Below, in pieces: positions 1 to 7,892 of a stretch of DNA of 27,290 bases. Each line of letters starts with the position of its first letter. Positions within the stretch are counted from its first letter, which is position 1. This DNA comes from DSOS01 sp035286585. GTDB lineage: Bacteria > Chloroflexota > Anaerolineae > Anaerolineales > UBA4823. The position numbers were made by a program, and so were the translations under genes. Below the pieces are notes generated by a model that worked only from the letters and a program-made list of their open reading frames with translations, was not told the origin of the DNA and ran no database searches. The stretch lies in contig DATEDC010000120.1 in assembly GCA_035286585.1 (NCBI GenBank), forward strand, positions 1 through 27,290, read 5' to 3'.

Positions 1-915
1 GTCGGCACCGAGGATGGCTCGCTTACCGGCGTATGGGCAGCGGCGGTGCAGTCTGGCTCCCCAGCCGACAAGGCGGGGGTAAAAGCCGGAGATATCATCA
101 TGATGCTGGAAAACCTGGTGCTCGCCTCCGACGGCACCCTGGCGGATTACTGCGACATTTTGCGCAGCCACAAACCCAGCGATACCCTTTCTCTCCAGGT
201 GCTGCGCTGGGCAAGCGGCGAGGTGCTGGAAGGACAGCTCAATGGGCGTGAGCTGGAAGTGGCTTATACCCTGGAGGAGATGGGTGACAATACCAACGCG
301 AACGACAACGCCACCGCCAGCACCGACCTGGTAAACGCCAATGCCAGCCAGCCGGGTGATTTCTACTACTACACGGAGTTTGACGGCGGGTTAAGCAGCT
401 GGTTTTATTTCTTGACCAATGGAGAGGAAGATAGTTTTACCACCCAGACAGCAGGCAGCCGCCTGCGGGTAGAAATAGATGATACTTATACGTATGTATA
501 CTTTATGTATAATGATTATGAGTATACCGATACCCGCATCGATACGATAGCGGAGAACCTGGGCAGGAATAACAACAACGTCAGCCTGATCTGCCGGGAG
601 TCCGATCTTGGCTGGTACGAATTCAACGTCGCCAATAACGGCACCTATTATATTTACTGGTACGATGACGTAACCCGGGATGATTATGTCCTGCTCTACT
701 CTGGCGGCTCAACCCTGATTAAAATGGGAAGGGATGTGAACGAATACGCCGCCATCTGCCAGGGGGATGAACTCACCCTGGAGATCAACGGCGTGGAAGT
801 GCGAACGGTAAGTGACAGAAATTTGAGGAGCGGTAGAGCAGGCCTCTCCGTGTCGTCCTTCAACGTCACGCCGATCATCATTGAGTTCGACTACTTCGTC
901 GTCAGCGTTCCGTAA
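1..915 (+). CDS. PDZ-domain protein, probable HtrA-like serine protease C-terminal part (5' truncated)
   Basis: The reading frame is open from base 1, so the start and any protease domain lie outside the window; 304 residues are visible. Residues about 8-95 read as a PDZ domain (SGSPADKAGVKAGDII, then a second strand ending in SLQVL). In S1C proteases this domain binds substrate C-termini. A low-complexity Asn/Thr/Ala linker follows. The last 180 residues form a Tyr/Asn-rich all-beta domain like the LamG/DUF1080-type jelly rolls of Chloroflexota surface proteins (ending GRAGLSVSSFN then IEFDYFVVS). A similar domain is in the lipoprotein at 10395-11261. The protein is probably extracytoplasmic. 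The protease assignment is inferred from the PDZ position only; no catalytic Ser is visible here. The gene converges on the PBP-like gene across a shared terminator. Confidence 0.7.
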   Translation, partial: VGTEDGSLTGVWAAAVQSGSPADKAGVKAGDIIMMLENLVLASDGTLADYCDILRSHKPSDTLSLQVLRWASGEVLEGQLNGRELEVAYTLEEMGDNTNANDNATASTDLVNANASQPGDFYYYTEFDGGLSSWFYFLTNGEEDSFTTQTAGSRLRVEIDDTYTYVYFMYNDYEYTDTRIDTIAENLGRNNNNVSLICRESDLGWYEFNVANNGTYYIYWYDDVTRDDYVLLYSGGSTLIKMGRDVNEYAAICQGDELTLEINGVEVRTVSDRNLRSGRAGLSVSSFNVTPIIIEFDYFVVSVP

Positions 916-943
916 CCGACGCTCGTGATATATCCGGACCAAA

Positions 944-976
944 AAACCCACCCCGAGAGCGAGTCGGGGTGGGTTT
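944..976. terminator. Bidirectional rho-independent terminator
   Basis: A perfect 13-bp stem (944-956 with 964-976) encloses a 7-nt loop. The right arm runs into ATTTTA on the plus strand and the left arm is preceded by an A run, which gives a T run on the minus strand. It sits between two convergent genes (stops at 915 and 1004) and can serve both. Confidence 0.9.
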
Positions 977-1003
977 ATTTTACGCCATGTTGTAGTAGAG
1001 GGT

Positions 1004-3883
1004 TTATTGACCGAGGGTAAATTCTAGCGAGGATTCGCTCATGTTGCCCGCTAAATCTTCGGCAACGACTTGCAGGACGTGCACCCCTGAGGCGGCAGTC
1101 CAATAATATATATATGGTTCAGACGCCAGCCGGGCGACGCTTCGCCCATCTATAAAGAATTCGACGCTTGCCAGAGCCAGGTTGTCGAAAGCGCTAGCCC
1201 TGAAGAGTATCCTAGTCGTGTCTGCGGAGAATACCTGTCCACGGGTCGGGTAATCGATGCGCGCTTCGGGCGCCTGGTTGTCCACGGTGACCTGCATCAC
1301 CGCGCTCTCTATGCGGGTGTCCTGGTGGACCACGATCAACTGGATCGCATACAAGCCATCCAGCCCGTCGGTATCCCAGACGCCCAATTCACCCTCGTCA
1401 ACCGGCTTCGTCTGGTCGGCGCCGATTTGAAACCATTGAGTGGGATTCAATCCTTTCCCTGCTTGCAGCCGGTAGAACATGAAATCATCTCCACCGGCGC
1501 TGCCTAGAATGGTTACCTCGCCGCGCAGGGGGGCAAACATCACTGGCGATGTAATCCTGGCACTGGGAGAATAACTGAGCGCATCCGGGATGACGTCATA
1601 TGCATCCGGAGGGGTAGCCAGACCAGCCTGGCGAGCCCAATCGGCAGCCTCGGGCGGGAAAATAAAATAAACCCTGGATTCAACCATCTCCGGCGGCGTG
1701 AACACGGTCGCCAGGCGGTTAGTTTCCCGGTTGACCTGCAAACTGCGGTACAGCGTGTCAACGTGGGTGGGCTCGCTGCCGGCGAGGAAGATTTCATTTA
1801 CGACTGCCGGGCACTCGGAGCTGGGTAGCATACCCGAAGGGTCGCAAATTGCCAGGGTGTTCAGCCCGGAAGGCATAATCCACCCCTGGACGGGCTTATC
1901 CCGGCTGGCGTATTTCATCATCGCATTCCAGAGCACGGCTGATTCGCGGTAGGAGAGATTAGTGGAGGATCGGGAATTGTTCGTTCCCACCCAAACGCCC
2001 ACTACCAAATATGGCGTATAGCCGACCGTCCAGGAATCTTTTCCATCGGCGGTCGTCCCCACCTTGGCTGCCGCTGGAAGGCCGATCTCCAGGGGATTGG
2101 GGTGCCCAAGAGAAGGCCAGCGGGACGGCTCATCGCTCAAAATATCATTCACCAGATAGGCGAGCTGAGGGGTGATCACTGGGCGCGCCTGGAAGAGGCT
2201 GTTATCCAGCCACAGCCTGCCGGAGGCATCCTCGACCCTGATCACACTGATCGCATCCAGCGGGTTTGAAACCAGCTGCGGACCGTCGTTAGCCCTGGAG
2301 GGCAAACCGGACTGAATCCCCTGATTGGCAAAAACAGCATACACCTGGCTGATTTCCAGCAAACCCACCTGTCCCTGGTTCAGCACCGCTTCGATGTCTT
2401 CGCCGCGGGGCAGTATCGCGGTTTTCAATCCCATTTGTTGGCTGATGCGCCACACATTTTCGGCCCCCACCTGGGCGAGCACCTGATTGGCAGCCGCCAG
2501 GTAGTCATTGGTCATCGCCATTCTCAGCCGCTGCGGACCTTGGTAGCTGACTTCTACGGGGAGGTTTGCGGGGAGGTTGGCAGGGATATCCCAAAGAAGC
2601 GATGCCGGGCTGAAGCCGCGTGTGAATCCGGTCAGGTATATAAAAGGCGTCAGCAGTGTGCCCGGGGGGCGACCGGGCAGACTCGCCAGGCTTACACCGG
2701 GTGATGGGCTGCCAACCATGGCCAGCACCTGCCCGGAAGTGGGGTCCAGGATGACCAGGTTGAGCTCCAAATCTTGCAATGGCTGGGCGGTTGTTGGCTG
2801 GCTGGTAGCAAGCAGCCTGGCAGCTTCACAGTCGTAATCGAAGCGGGGATCTGCCACGGTGCCAGCTTGAAGGCGTGCCAGGTGCACCACGCCAGTGCAG
2901 TTCGACTGGCGCTGCAGGTCAAAATCCAGCGTGCTGAGAATGCGGAAGCCACCACGGGCGAGCATCTCGGGTTCGATCACGCCGCCCAGTTGCTGGAGAA
3001 CCAGGTTGGTGAAAGCCGGGGCGGGGTCGAGCGGATTGGTTGGCGCTGGCTGGAAGCTTATTTTGGCTTGGATGGCTTCCTCGGCCTGCTCGGCGCTGAC
3101 CAACCCAAGCTGCAGCATGGCTTGGATGACTTTCTGGCCCCTATCTTGGGCGATATCAGGGGTGTCGTGAGGGTTCAACGCGGGAGCCTGGGAGGCGGCT
3201 GCCAGAATAGCCGCCTCGGCCAGATCCAACCCCGAAGCTGGCTTTCCGAAATACAGGTTTGCAGCAGCCTGCGCTCCGATAGCAGCACGACCGTAATTCG
3301 TATAATTTAAAAACCAGACCAGGATTTTTTCGCGGCCGAAGCGCCTCGTCGCCTGCGAGGCGAGCAACCGCTCCCGCAAAGCCTGCTGCACGCCGGGAGG
3401 TTCGTCCCAGAGTAAAAGATCTGAGACTAATCGCTGGGCAAGAGTGGGATGGCTGTTCTGGGTCCAGCCTTCAATCAAGTAACCTGCATGTCCCCAGAAA
3501 CCCGGGTCGTGAACGGCGAGGGTCGCAGAGATCAGGGTGGCGGGCAAGAAATTGGGCTGGGAGGCGTCGGTGGTCAGGAAGGCGCGATCGCCTGAAGGAG
3601 AGCTATCCAGCTGCACCAAGATATGCTCGCCAGTGCGATCGTAGATCGTGGTGGGATTTAGCAGCAGACCCCCCGGAGGTTCCAACAGGTAGGGAAGCAT
3701 CTCCAGGGATGGCAAATCACGGATTATGCCCGTGTAGAGCTGTGCGGCTGCCAGAGCGGTCACAGTAGTGAGCAGGCTGACCAGCAAACTGAGGATAAAA
3801 CCGATTCGCCGAGCCGGGCTTCGGCGCTCACGGCTGCGCTGACGTCGGCGCAATCGGGCTATTTGGGTTGTATCTGGCGTCAT
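1004..3883 (-). CDS. Class A penicillin-binding-protein-like protein with degenerate active sites
   Basis: The 959-residue protein has the architecture of PBP1A/PBP1C: a basic N-terminus, one membrane segment (about 26-48), a GT51 transglycosylase-like domain (about 75-270), a transpeptidase-like domain (about 370-660) and a C-terminal Ig-like region (about 770-959). The fold signatures are clear, for example NLYFGKPASGLDLAEAAIL and SWTVGYTPYLVVGVWVG. The catalytic motifs are not: the GT51 EDxxF glutamate is His125 (HDPGF), the STIxQQ motif reads PTLAQR, the SxxK motif reads TLLT (409-412), SxN is not recognisable, and KTGT reads KVGT (607-610). The open frame is long and intact, so this looks like a maintained pseudoenzyme rather than a decaying gene. 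The start lies 18 bp after the recN stop, suggesting co-transcription. A structural or regulatory envelope role is inference. Confidence 0.85.
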   Translation of the reverse strand: MTPDTTQIARLRRRQRSRERRSPARRIGFILSLLVSLLTTVTALAAAQLYTGIIRDLPSLEMLPYLLEPPGGLLLNPTTIYDRTGEHILVQLDSSPSGDRAFLTTDASQPNFLPATLISATLAVHDPGFWGHAGYLIEGWTQNSHPTLAQRLVSDLLLWDEPPGVQQALRERLLASQATRRFGREKILVWFLNYTNYGRAAIGAQAAANLYFGKPASGLDLAEAAILAAASQAPALNPHDTPDIAQDRGQKVIQAMLQLGLVSAEQAEEAIQAKISFQPAPTNPLDPAPAFTNLVLQQLGGVIEPEMLARGGFRILSTLDFDLQRQSNCTGVVHLARLQAGTVADPRFDYDCEAARLLATSQPTTAQPLQDLELNLVILDPTSGQVLAMVGSPSPGVSLASLPGRPPGTLLTPFIYLTGFTRGFSPASLLWDIPANLPANLPVEVSYQGPQRLRMAMTNDYLAAANQVLAQVGAENVWRISQQMGLKTAILPRGEDIEAVLNQGQVGLLEISQVYAVFANQGIQSGLPSRANDGPQLVSNPLDAISVIRVEDASGRLWLDNSLFQARPVITPQLAYLVNDILSDEPSRWPSLGHPNPLEIGLPAAAKVGTTADGKDSWTVGYTPYLVVGVWVGTNNSRSSTNLSYRESAVLWNAMMKYASRDKPVQGWIMPSGLNTLAICDPSGMLPSSECPAVVNEIFLAGSEPTHVDTLYRSLQVNRETNRLATVFTPPEMVESRVYFIFPPEAADWARQAGLATPPDAYDVIPDALSYSPSARITSPVMFAPLRGEVTILGSAGGDDFMFYRLQAGKGLNPTQWFQIGADQTKPVDEGELGVWDTDGLDGLYAIQLIVVHQDTRIESAVMQVTVDNQAPEARIDYPTRGQVFSADTTRILFRASAFDNLALASVEFFIDGRSVARLASEPYIYYWTAASGVHVLQVVAEDLAGNMSESSLEFTLGQ

Positions 3884-3901
3884 GGAAGGGCAGTTTTAAA
3901 G

Positions 3902-5626
3902 TCAGGAGAGGGCATCACAGGCAGTCTGAAGGATCTCCCGCGCTGATTGGAGTGTGCCGTCGCTAACGCTTCCCAACATTTGGGCGAGCTCGCGAACGCG
4001 GTCCTCGCCCTGCAGACGGCTGACTCGGGTTAGCGTGCGCCCATCCTTAAGCTGCTTCTCGACGCGGAAATGCAGGTTTCCAAAAGCAGCCAACTGCGGC
4101 AGATGGGTGACGCACATCACCTGGTGGCGTTGAGCAAGGGAACGAAGTTTCAATCCCACCACGCTACCGACCCGGCCGCCAATCCCCTGGTCGATTTCAT
4201 CGAAGATCAAAGTAGGCACCTGGTCGGCATTGGCGAGCACATTCTTCAGAGCCATCATCAGCCGGGAGGTCTCGCCGCCTGAAGCGATTTTAACCAGCGG
4301 TTTGAAACCTTCGCCGGGATTGGGGGCGATCAAAAACTCGATCCGCTCAAAACCGGTCGCATCGAAGGCGACTCGCTGGCCGTTTTGAACCGGAACCCCG
4401 TCCGGGTCCGGACGCATATGGAAGTCCACATTGAACTGCGTTCTGGACATTTGTAGATCGTCCAGCTCGGTTTCGATCGCCTGGGATAATTTTTCAGCCT
4501 GAGAGTGTCGTTGCTGCGAAAGAGCCATTCCTTCTGCGCCCAGCCTGGCGAGCAGCTCGAGCTCCTCTGCCTCCAGGGCTTTGATTCGCTCCCCGGCGTG
4601 GTTGATCGCCTCCAGATCCTTGCGGGCCTGCTCGGCGTAGGCGAGTATGGCGTCGATAGAATCTCCGTATTTGCGCTTGAGGTTGTAGATCAGATTCAGG
4701 CGTTCTTCCACCTGGTACAGGCGCTTGGGGTTAAACTCGATACTTTCCTGGTAGGCTCTCAGGTTGCGGGAGAGCTCGCTGAGGTTGTCGAATTGAACCT
4801 GGGCCTGCTCCAGAAGGCCGGTTTGCGCCGGGTCCAGACGAGCCAGGCTGTTCAAGGCGTGCAAAACCTGACCCATGAGATCAGAGACCGCAGGCGTTTC
4901 TGCCGAGCCTTCATCCAGGGTGAATAAGGCTTCCTGGGTGTGCGCCGCCAACCCTTCAGCATTTGCCAGCCGGTTTCTCTCTTCTCTGAGCTGGCTTTCC
5001 TCCTCGGGTTTGAGCCTTGCCGAATCGATTTCATTCATCTGGTAGGTGAGCGTGTCTGTGCGCCGGGCAGCCTCTCGCTCTGTCTGGCGCAGTTCTGCCA
5101 GCTCTCTGCGGACAGCCATCAAGCGCTGGTAGGTTTTTTGAAAGGGGAGGAGCAAGGGTTCTACTTCGGCGAAGCTGTCTAACAGACCCAGGTGCTGGCT
5201 GACGCGGAGTAGCGAAAGGTGCTCGGATTGTCCGTGTATATCGATCAACTGCTCACCGACCTCGCGCAAGAGGGCCGCGCTTACGCTGTGACCGTTTACC
5301 CGGGCGATATTGCGCCCGTTCAAGCGTATCTCCCGTGACAGGGTCAGGATTTCCGGATCGTCAAGCAGATTCTCGCGGCGTAAAATCGGGAAAATGCCCG
5401 AGTTCGCTTGCGGAGAGAGCTTAAACACGGCTTCTACCCTCGCCTGGTCTGCGCCGCTGCGCACAAGTGTTGATTCTGCGCGGCCACCTAAAATGGTCTC
5501 CACCGCGTCGATCAGGATGGATTTTCCTGCACCGGTTTCACCAGTAAAGATGATCAAACCCGGGCCGAATTGCAGCTCAACCCGGTCAATGATGGCAAAG
5601 TTTTCGATACGAAGCTCAATCAACAT
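3902..5626 (-). CDS. recN: DNA repair protein RecN
   Basis: RecN is an SMC-like cytoplasmic ATPase that acts at double-strand breaks. The 574-residue length is normal for the family. Visible are the N-terminal LRIENFAIID, the Walker A GETGAGKS (29-36), the IDIHGQSEHLSLL segment, a central coiled-coil region of about 150-400, the signature ASGGETSRLMMALK and the Walker B LIFDEIDQGIGG, followed by a D-loop-type VTHLPQLAAF. The ATG start directly precedes the conserved first strand. It sits 10 bp downstream of the B-box membrane protein and 18 bp upstream of the PBP-like gene, so it is an internal operon gene. Confidence 0.96.
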   Translation of the reverse strand: MLIELRIENFAIIDRVELQFGPGLIIFTGETGAGKSILIDAVETILGGRAESTLVRSGADQARVEAVFKLSPQANSGIFPILRRENLLDDPEILTLSREIRLNGRNIARVNGHSVSAALLREVGEQLIDIHGQSEHLSLLRVSQHLGLLDSFAEVEPLLLPFQKTYQRLMAVRRELAELRQTEREAARRTDTLTYQMNEIDSARLKPEEESQLREERNRLANAEGLAAHTQEALFTLDEGSAETPAVSDLMGQVLHALNSLARLDPAQTGLLEQAQVQFDNLSELSRNLRAYQESIEFNPKRLYQVEERLNLIYNLKRKYGDSIDAILAYAEQARKDLEAINHAGERIKALEAEELELLARLGAEGMALSQQRHSQAEKLSQAIETELDDLQMSRTQFNVDFHMRPDPDGVPVQNGQRVAFDATGFERIEFLIAPNPGEGFKPLVKIASGGETSRLMMALKNVLANADQVPTLIFDEIDQGIGGRVGSVVGLKLRSLAQRHQVMCVTHLPQLAAFGNLHFRVEKQLKDGRTLTRVSRLQGEDRVRELAQMLGSVSDGTLQSAREILQTACDALS

Positions 5627-5636
5627 AGTTGAATGT

Positions 5637-6170
5637 TCAGGTGCGAATGTTTATCCCAGCAAGCCGGTAGTATACGGTTGTAGTGACCGTAAAGGTATAA
5701 ATTCCCTGCCACAGAACGCCGCCCAATAACCATACGCCGCCCCGAGAAAGCATCAGGATAGCTGGTATAGCCTGGATGATTAAGATCGGCAAGCTGCCCA
5801 GCGCGGCAGCAATGGCGATCACCTGGAAAAGACGTCTGGAGCGGCGGCGGTGGACGATCAGGCGCACCAGCTCTGCGATGATCACGCCAGCGATGGGAGC
5901 GACAAAGATAGTGAAAAAGCCGAATCTGGGTATGAGGTAACTGCCAATGGACGACAACCCAACGGCAGTTATTGAGGCGGTCAGGTAATCGAACCAAAGC
6001 GTGGTCTCAAAAACCTTCTGCTGGCCGCGCACGCATTCCCTGCAGCGATACCCGGTTGGGGTTGGGACAGCGCACTTCGGACAGATGGGCTTCTCACAGC
6101 GGTTGCAGCGCAGCGAGGTGGGTCGATCGGGGTGATTGGCGCAGTATTGTGTCGCCTCGGCTTCTGTCAT
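5637..6170 (-). CDS. B-box-type zinc-binding membrane protein
   Basis: The protein has 177 residues. The first 46 carry a Cys/His array (C10, H13, C22, C25, C30, C33, C43, C46) spaced like a B-box zinc finger. The rest is hydrophobic, with about four membrane segments (roughly 62-80, 85-106, 115-141, 145-168) separated by the basic stretch HRRRSRR. Proteins of this layout are common in Chloroflexota and Actinobacteria and have no established function. The ATG overlaps the nadK stop by 4 bp (ATGA), which points to translational coupling. Confidence 0.8.
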   Translation of the reverse strand: MTEAEATQYCANHPDRPTSLRCNRCEKPICPKCAVPTPTGYRCRECVRGQQKVFETTLWFDYLTASITAVGLSSIGSYLIPRFGFFTIFVAPIAGVIIAELVRLIVHRRRSRRLFQVIAIAAALGSLPILIIQAIPAILMLSRGGVWLLGGVLWQGIYTFTVTTTVYYRLAGINIRT

Positions 6171-7039
6171 CGATAATTACCTGTGGAGGGATTTTGACTC
6201 ATATGCGGAGTGAGATTGCGATAAAAATATCCCGGATCCTGGAAGCGGACGAATTGAACAAAGTGATCGCTCGCCCGCACTTCGATTCGGTCGCCATCGA
6301 CCAAATCCAGCGGCGTTTGTCCATCAACGCATACCACTGCGTGGTGATCCGTATGGACGGTGATGCTCACCCAGGATCCTTCTGCCAGGACGATTGCCCG
6401 ATCTATCGAAAGATGGGGCGCCACAGGGACGAGCAGGATGGTGCGCAGTTCAGGCGGCAAGATGGGCCCGCCGGCTGCCAGCGCATAGGCAGTAGAACCG
6501 GTAGGGGTTGAGGCAATCAAGGCGTCAGCGACATAGGTGGTAAGGAAGCGTCCATCCACATCCGTGACTAAGTGAACGGGGCGGACGATCTGGCCGCGAC
6601 CCACAACCACTTCGTTTAATACTTCCCATTCGCCCAGCGGCTGGATGCCTCGGAATAAACAGGCGCGCAGCATCATGCGCTTCTCCAGCCAGTAATCTCC
6701 TTGCAGCAGGCGGGGCATTACTTCTCGCCATTGTTTCTGGCGAATTTCCATCAAGAACCCAAAGCGCCCCATGTTAATCCCCAAAACGGGCACGTTGTGA
6801 GGACCGCACAGGTGACCGGCGCGCAACATGGTCCCATCGCCACCCAGGGCGATCAGCAGGTCAAACTCGCCGGATTTGATCCGCTGCCTCAGCTCCTCGT
6901 CGTAGAGCTTGCAGAACAGGGCGCGCGCTCCGCCCTCTTGCAAGCGAGCGACGATTTCCTGGGTCTCCTGGATGGCATCGGCGAGCTTGGGGTGAGCCGT
7001 CACTCCCACGTTGCGAAAAGCAGGGCTCTGGCTGGACAT
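6167..7039 (-). CDS. nadK: NAD kinase
   Basis: This enzyme phosphorylates NAD to NADP with ATP or polyphosphate. The diagnostic motifs are present: LLIALGGDGTML (GGDG at 66-69), the GFLMEI segment, WEVLNEVVVGRG with the NE pair, and STPTGSTAYALAAGGPI. The length of 290 residues is typical. I chose ATG 7039 rather than an in-frame TTG at 7078. The TTG codon coincides with the -35 box of a strong promoter, and the first beta strand (NVGVTAH) begins 9 residues after the ATG. With the promoter at 7049-7078 the transcript would be nearly leaderless. The stop overlaps the next gene by 4 bp. Confidence 0.93.
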   Translation of the reverse strand: MSSQSPAFRNVGVTAHPKLADAIQETQEIVARLQEGGARALFCKLYDEELRQRIKSGEFDLLIALGGDGTMLRAGHLCGPHNVPVLGINMGRFGFLMEIRQKQWREVMPRLLQGDYWLEKRMMLRACLFRGIQPLGEWEVLNEVVVGRGQIVRPVHLVTDVDGRFLTTYVADALIASTPTGSTAYALAAGGPILPPELRTILLVPVAPHLSIDRAIVLAEGSWVSITVHTDHHAVVCVDGQTPLDLVDGDRIEVRASDHFVQFVRFQDPGYFYRNLTPHMSQNPSTGNYR

Positions 7040-7048
7040 CGCAAGGCA

Positions 7049-7078
7049 ATTATAGTTGGTAAATTGGTTTACGGTCAA
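7049..7078 (-). promoter_or_regulatory. Sigma-70-type promoter for nadK
   Basis: Reading the minus strand, TTGACC (7078-7073) is followed after 18 bp by a perfect TATAAT (7054-7049). The expected transcription start is about 7041-7043, only 1-4 nt before the nadK ATG at 7039. It lies in the 49-bp gap after the nuclease-half gene, so nadK and the genes after it can be expressed apart from the upstream cluster. Confidence 0.7.
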
Positions 7079-7088
7079 TTTGCCCTGA

Positions 7089-7601
7089 TCAGCTCAATTT
7101 TTGGTCGCAACTCGAGCGGTACCCACACCCCAGGCAGCGAGCGGGTGAATCGTGGGAGCGATGAATCTCTTTGCGGATATCCTGGCTGCGCATTTCAGCC
7201 AGCAGCTGAAGGACAGCCCGCTCAAGCTGGGCGGTAAAATCGATTCTGAATGTCCGTGTGGGGTAGTGCAAGATGCCGCTCCCCGGTCGCACACGATAGA
7301 CCTGCCCCACTAACAGGCAGTAAGCCGCTAACTGATAAATATGCGAATCGTATGGGCTGTGGGCAACTCGGCTGGACTTGACTTCAACGGGGATGATCTG
7401 CTCGCCATCTTTTACCAGATAATCCGGTTTGCCAGCCAATCCCAGGCTGGGATCGTAGAGCGCCTCCTGCAAGGGCATCCAGCGACCGATGTCTGCATAG
7501 ATGATCCGCCCGCCTGGCAGACCGCTGGCTTTTCTCTGCCGACCTGCCTGCCAGAAAAGAGCCAAACCCAGGAGCAAACAAACCACTGCAATCCAGATCA
7601 T
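7089..7601 (-). CDS. Cas4/RecB-like nuclease, membrane-anchored C-terminal half
   Basis: The protein has 170 residues: an N-terminal membrane segment (about 2-18), then a PD-(D/E)XK core. I see GLAGKPDYLV with D60, PVEVKSS with E73 and K75, the QLAAY motif (Q90, Y94), and a C-terminal cysteine cluster C156, C159, C165. These match the active site and three of the four 4Fe-4S cysteines of Cas4/Dna2/AddB-type nucleases. The expected N-terminal Cys-containing part is missing here but encoded by the adjacent upstream gene. An in-frame TAA lies just before the ATG, so the two frames are not simply continuous. The ribosome site is weak (GGAAGGA lies about 17 nt upstream). Catalytic competence is plausible but unproven. 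Confidence 0.82.
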   Translation of the reverse strand: MIWIAVVCLLLGLALFWQAGRQRKASGLPGGRIIYADIGRWMPLQEALYDPSLGLAGKPDYLVKDGEQIIPVEVKSSRVAHSPYDSHIYQLAAYCLLVGQVYRVRPGSGILHYPTRTFRIDFTAQLERAVLQLLAEMRSQDIRKEIHRSHDSPARCLGCGYRSSCDQKLS

Positions 7602-7652
7602 AAAGGATTAAATTCTCATCCTTCCCATTCACTCAATAAAGAGAGATGGCGC

Positions 7653-7892
7653 TCAACCCAAAAAGTGCAGGGTGACATTGACGACGACGAGGGTGATCCC
7701 CAGCAGGGTGAACAGATAGGCCAGGATGCGCAAACATCCTGCTCGGAGCACCAAACCGGCATGGCGTTGATGCAGACTCTGTCCGCTTGCCAGCTCCGCT
7801 TGGTTATCCTGCTCAATGCCCCGGCATTGATACCACCAGGCTCGCTGGCAGTACAGGTAGGTGCCAATCTCAGAGGCTCGAATTGTTTTCAT
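7653..7892 (-). CDS. Cas4-like N-terminal half with membrane tail
   Basis: The small protein has 79 residues. Residues 1-45 (IRASEIGTYLYCQRAWW, then SGQSLHQRHAG) match the start of Cas4-family nucleases: the YCxRAWW signature with the N-terminal Fe-S cysteine (C15) and the G-x3-H-x2-H-x-G helix. Residues about 53-74 form one membrane helix, after which the protein stops. The nuclease core lies in the next gene, 51 bp downstream, which starts with a membrane helix. The start overlaps the end of the translin gene by 23 bp, so translation is probably coupled. It may be a natural split enzyme or a fixed gene break. Confidence 0.78.
   Translation of the reverse strand: MKTIRASEIGTYLYCQRAWWYQCRGIEQDNQAELASGQSLHQRHAGLVLRAGCLRILAYLFTLLGITLVVVNVTLHFLG

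Noticed and set aside
2774..3310. 178-codon plus-strand ORF inside the PBP-like gene
   Set aside because: It is antisense to a clear protein family member, has no recognisable domain and no ribosome site; it is a shadow of GC-rich coding DNA.
4505..4927. 140-codon plus-strand ORF within recN
   Set aside because: It is the antisense shadow of the RecN coiled-coil region; its leucine-rich look comes from complementary Gln/Lys/Glu codons.
7384..7632. ORF bridging the two Cas4-like halves in a third frame, possible frameshift product
   Set aside because: Its translation has no nuclease motifs, and the halves are separated by stops in the relevant frames, so it does not rejoin them.
7089..7892. 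CRISPR-Cas locus suggested by the Cas4-like genes
   Set aside because: No repeat array and no cas1, cas2 or effector gene is present; Cas4-family nucleases also occur outside CRISPR systems.
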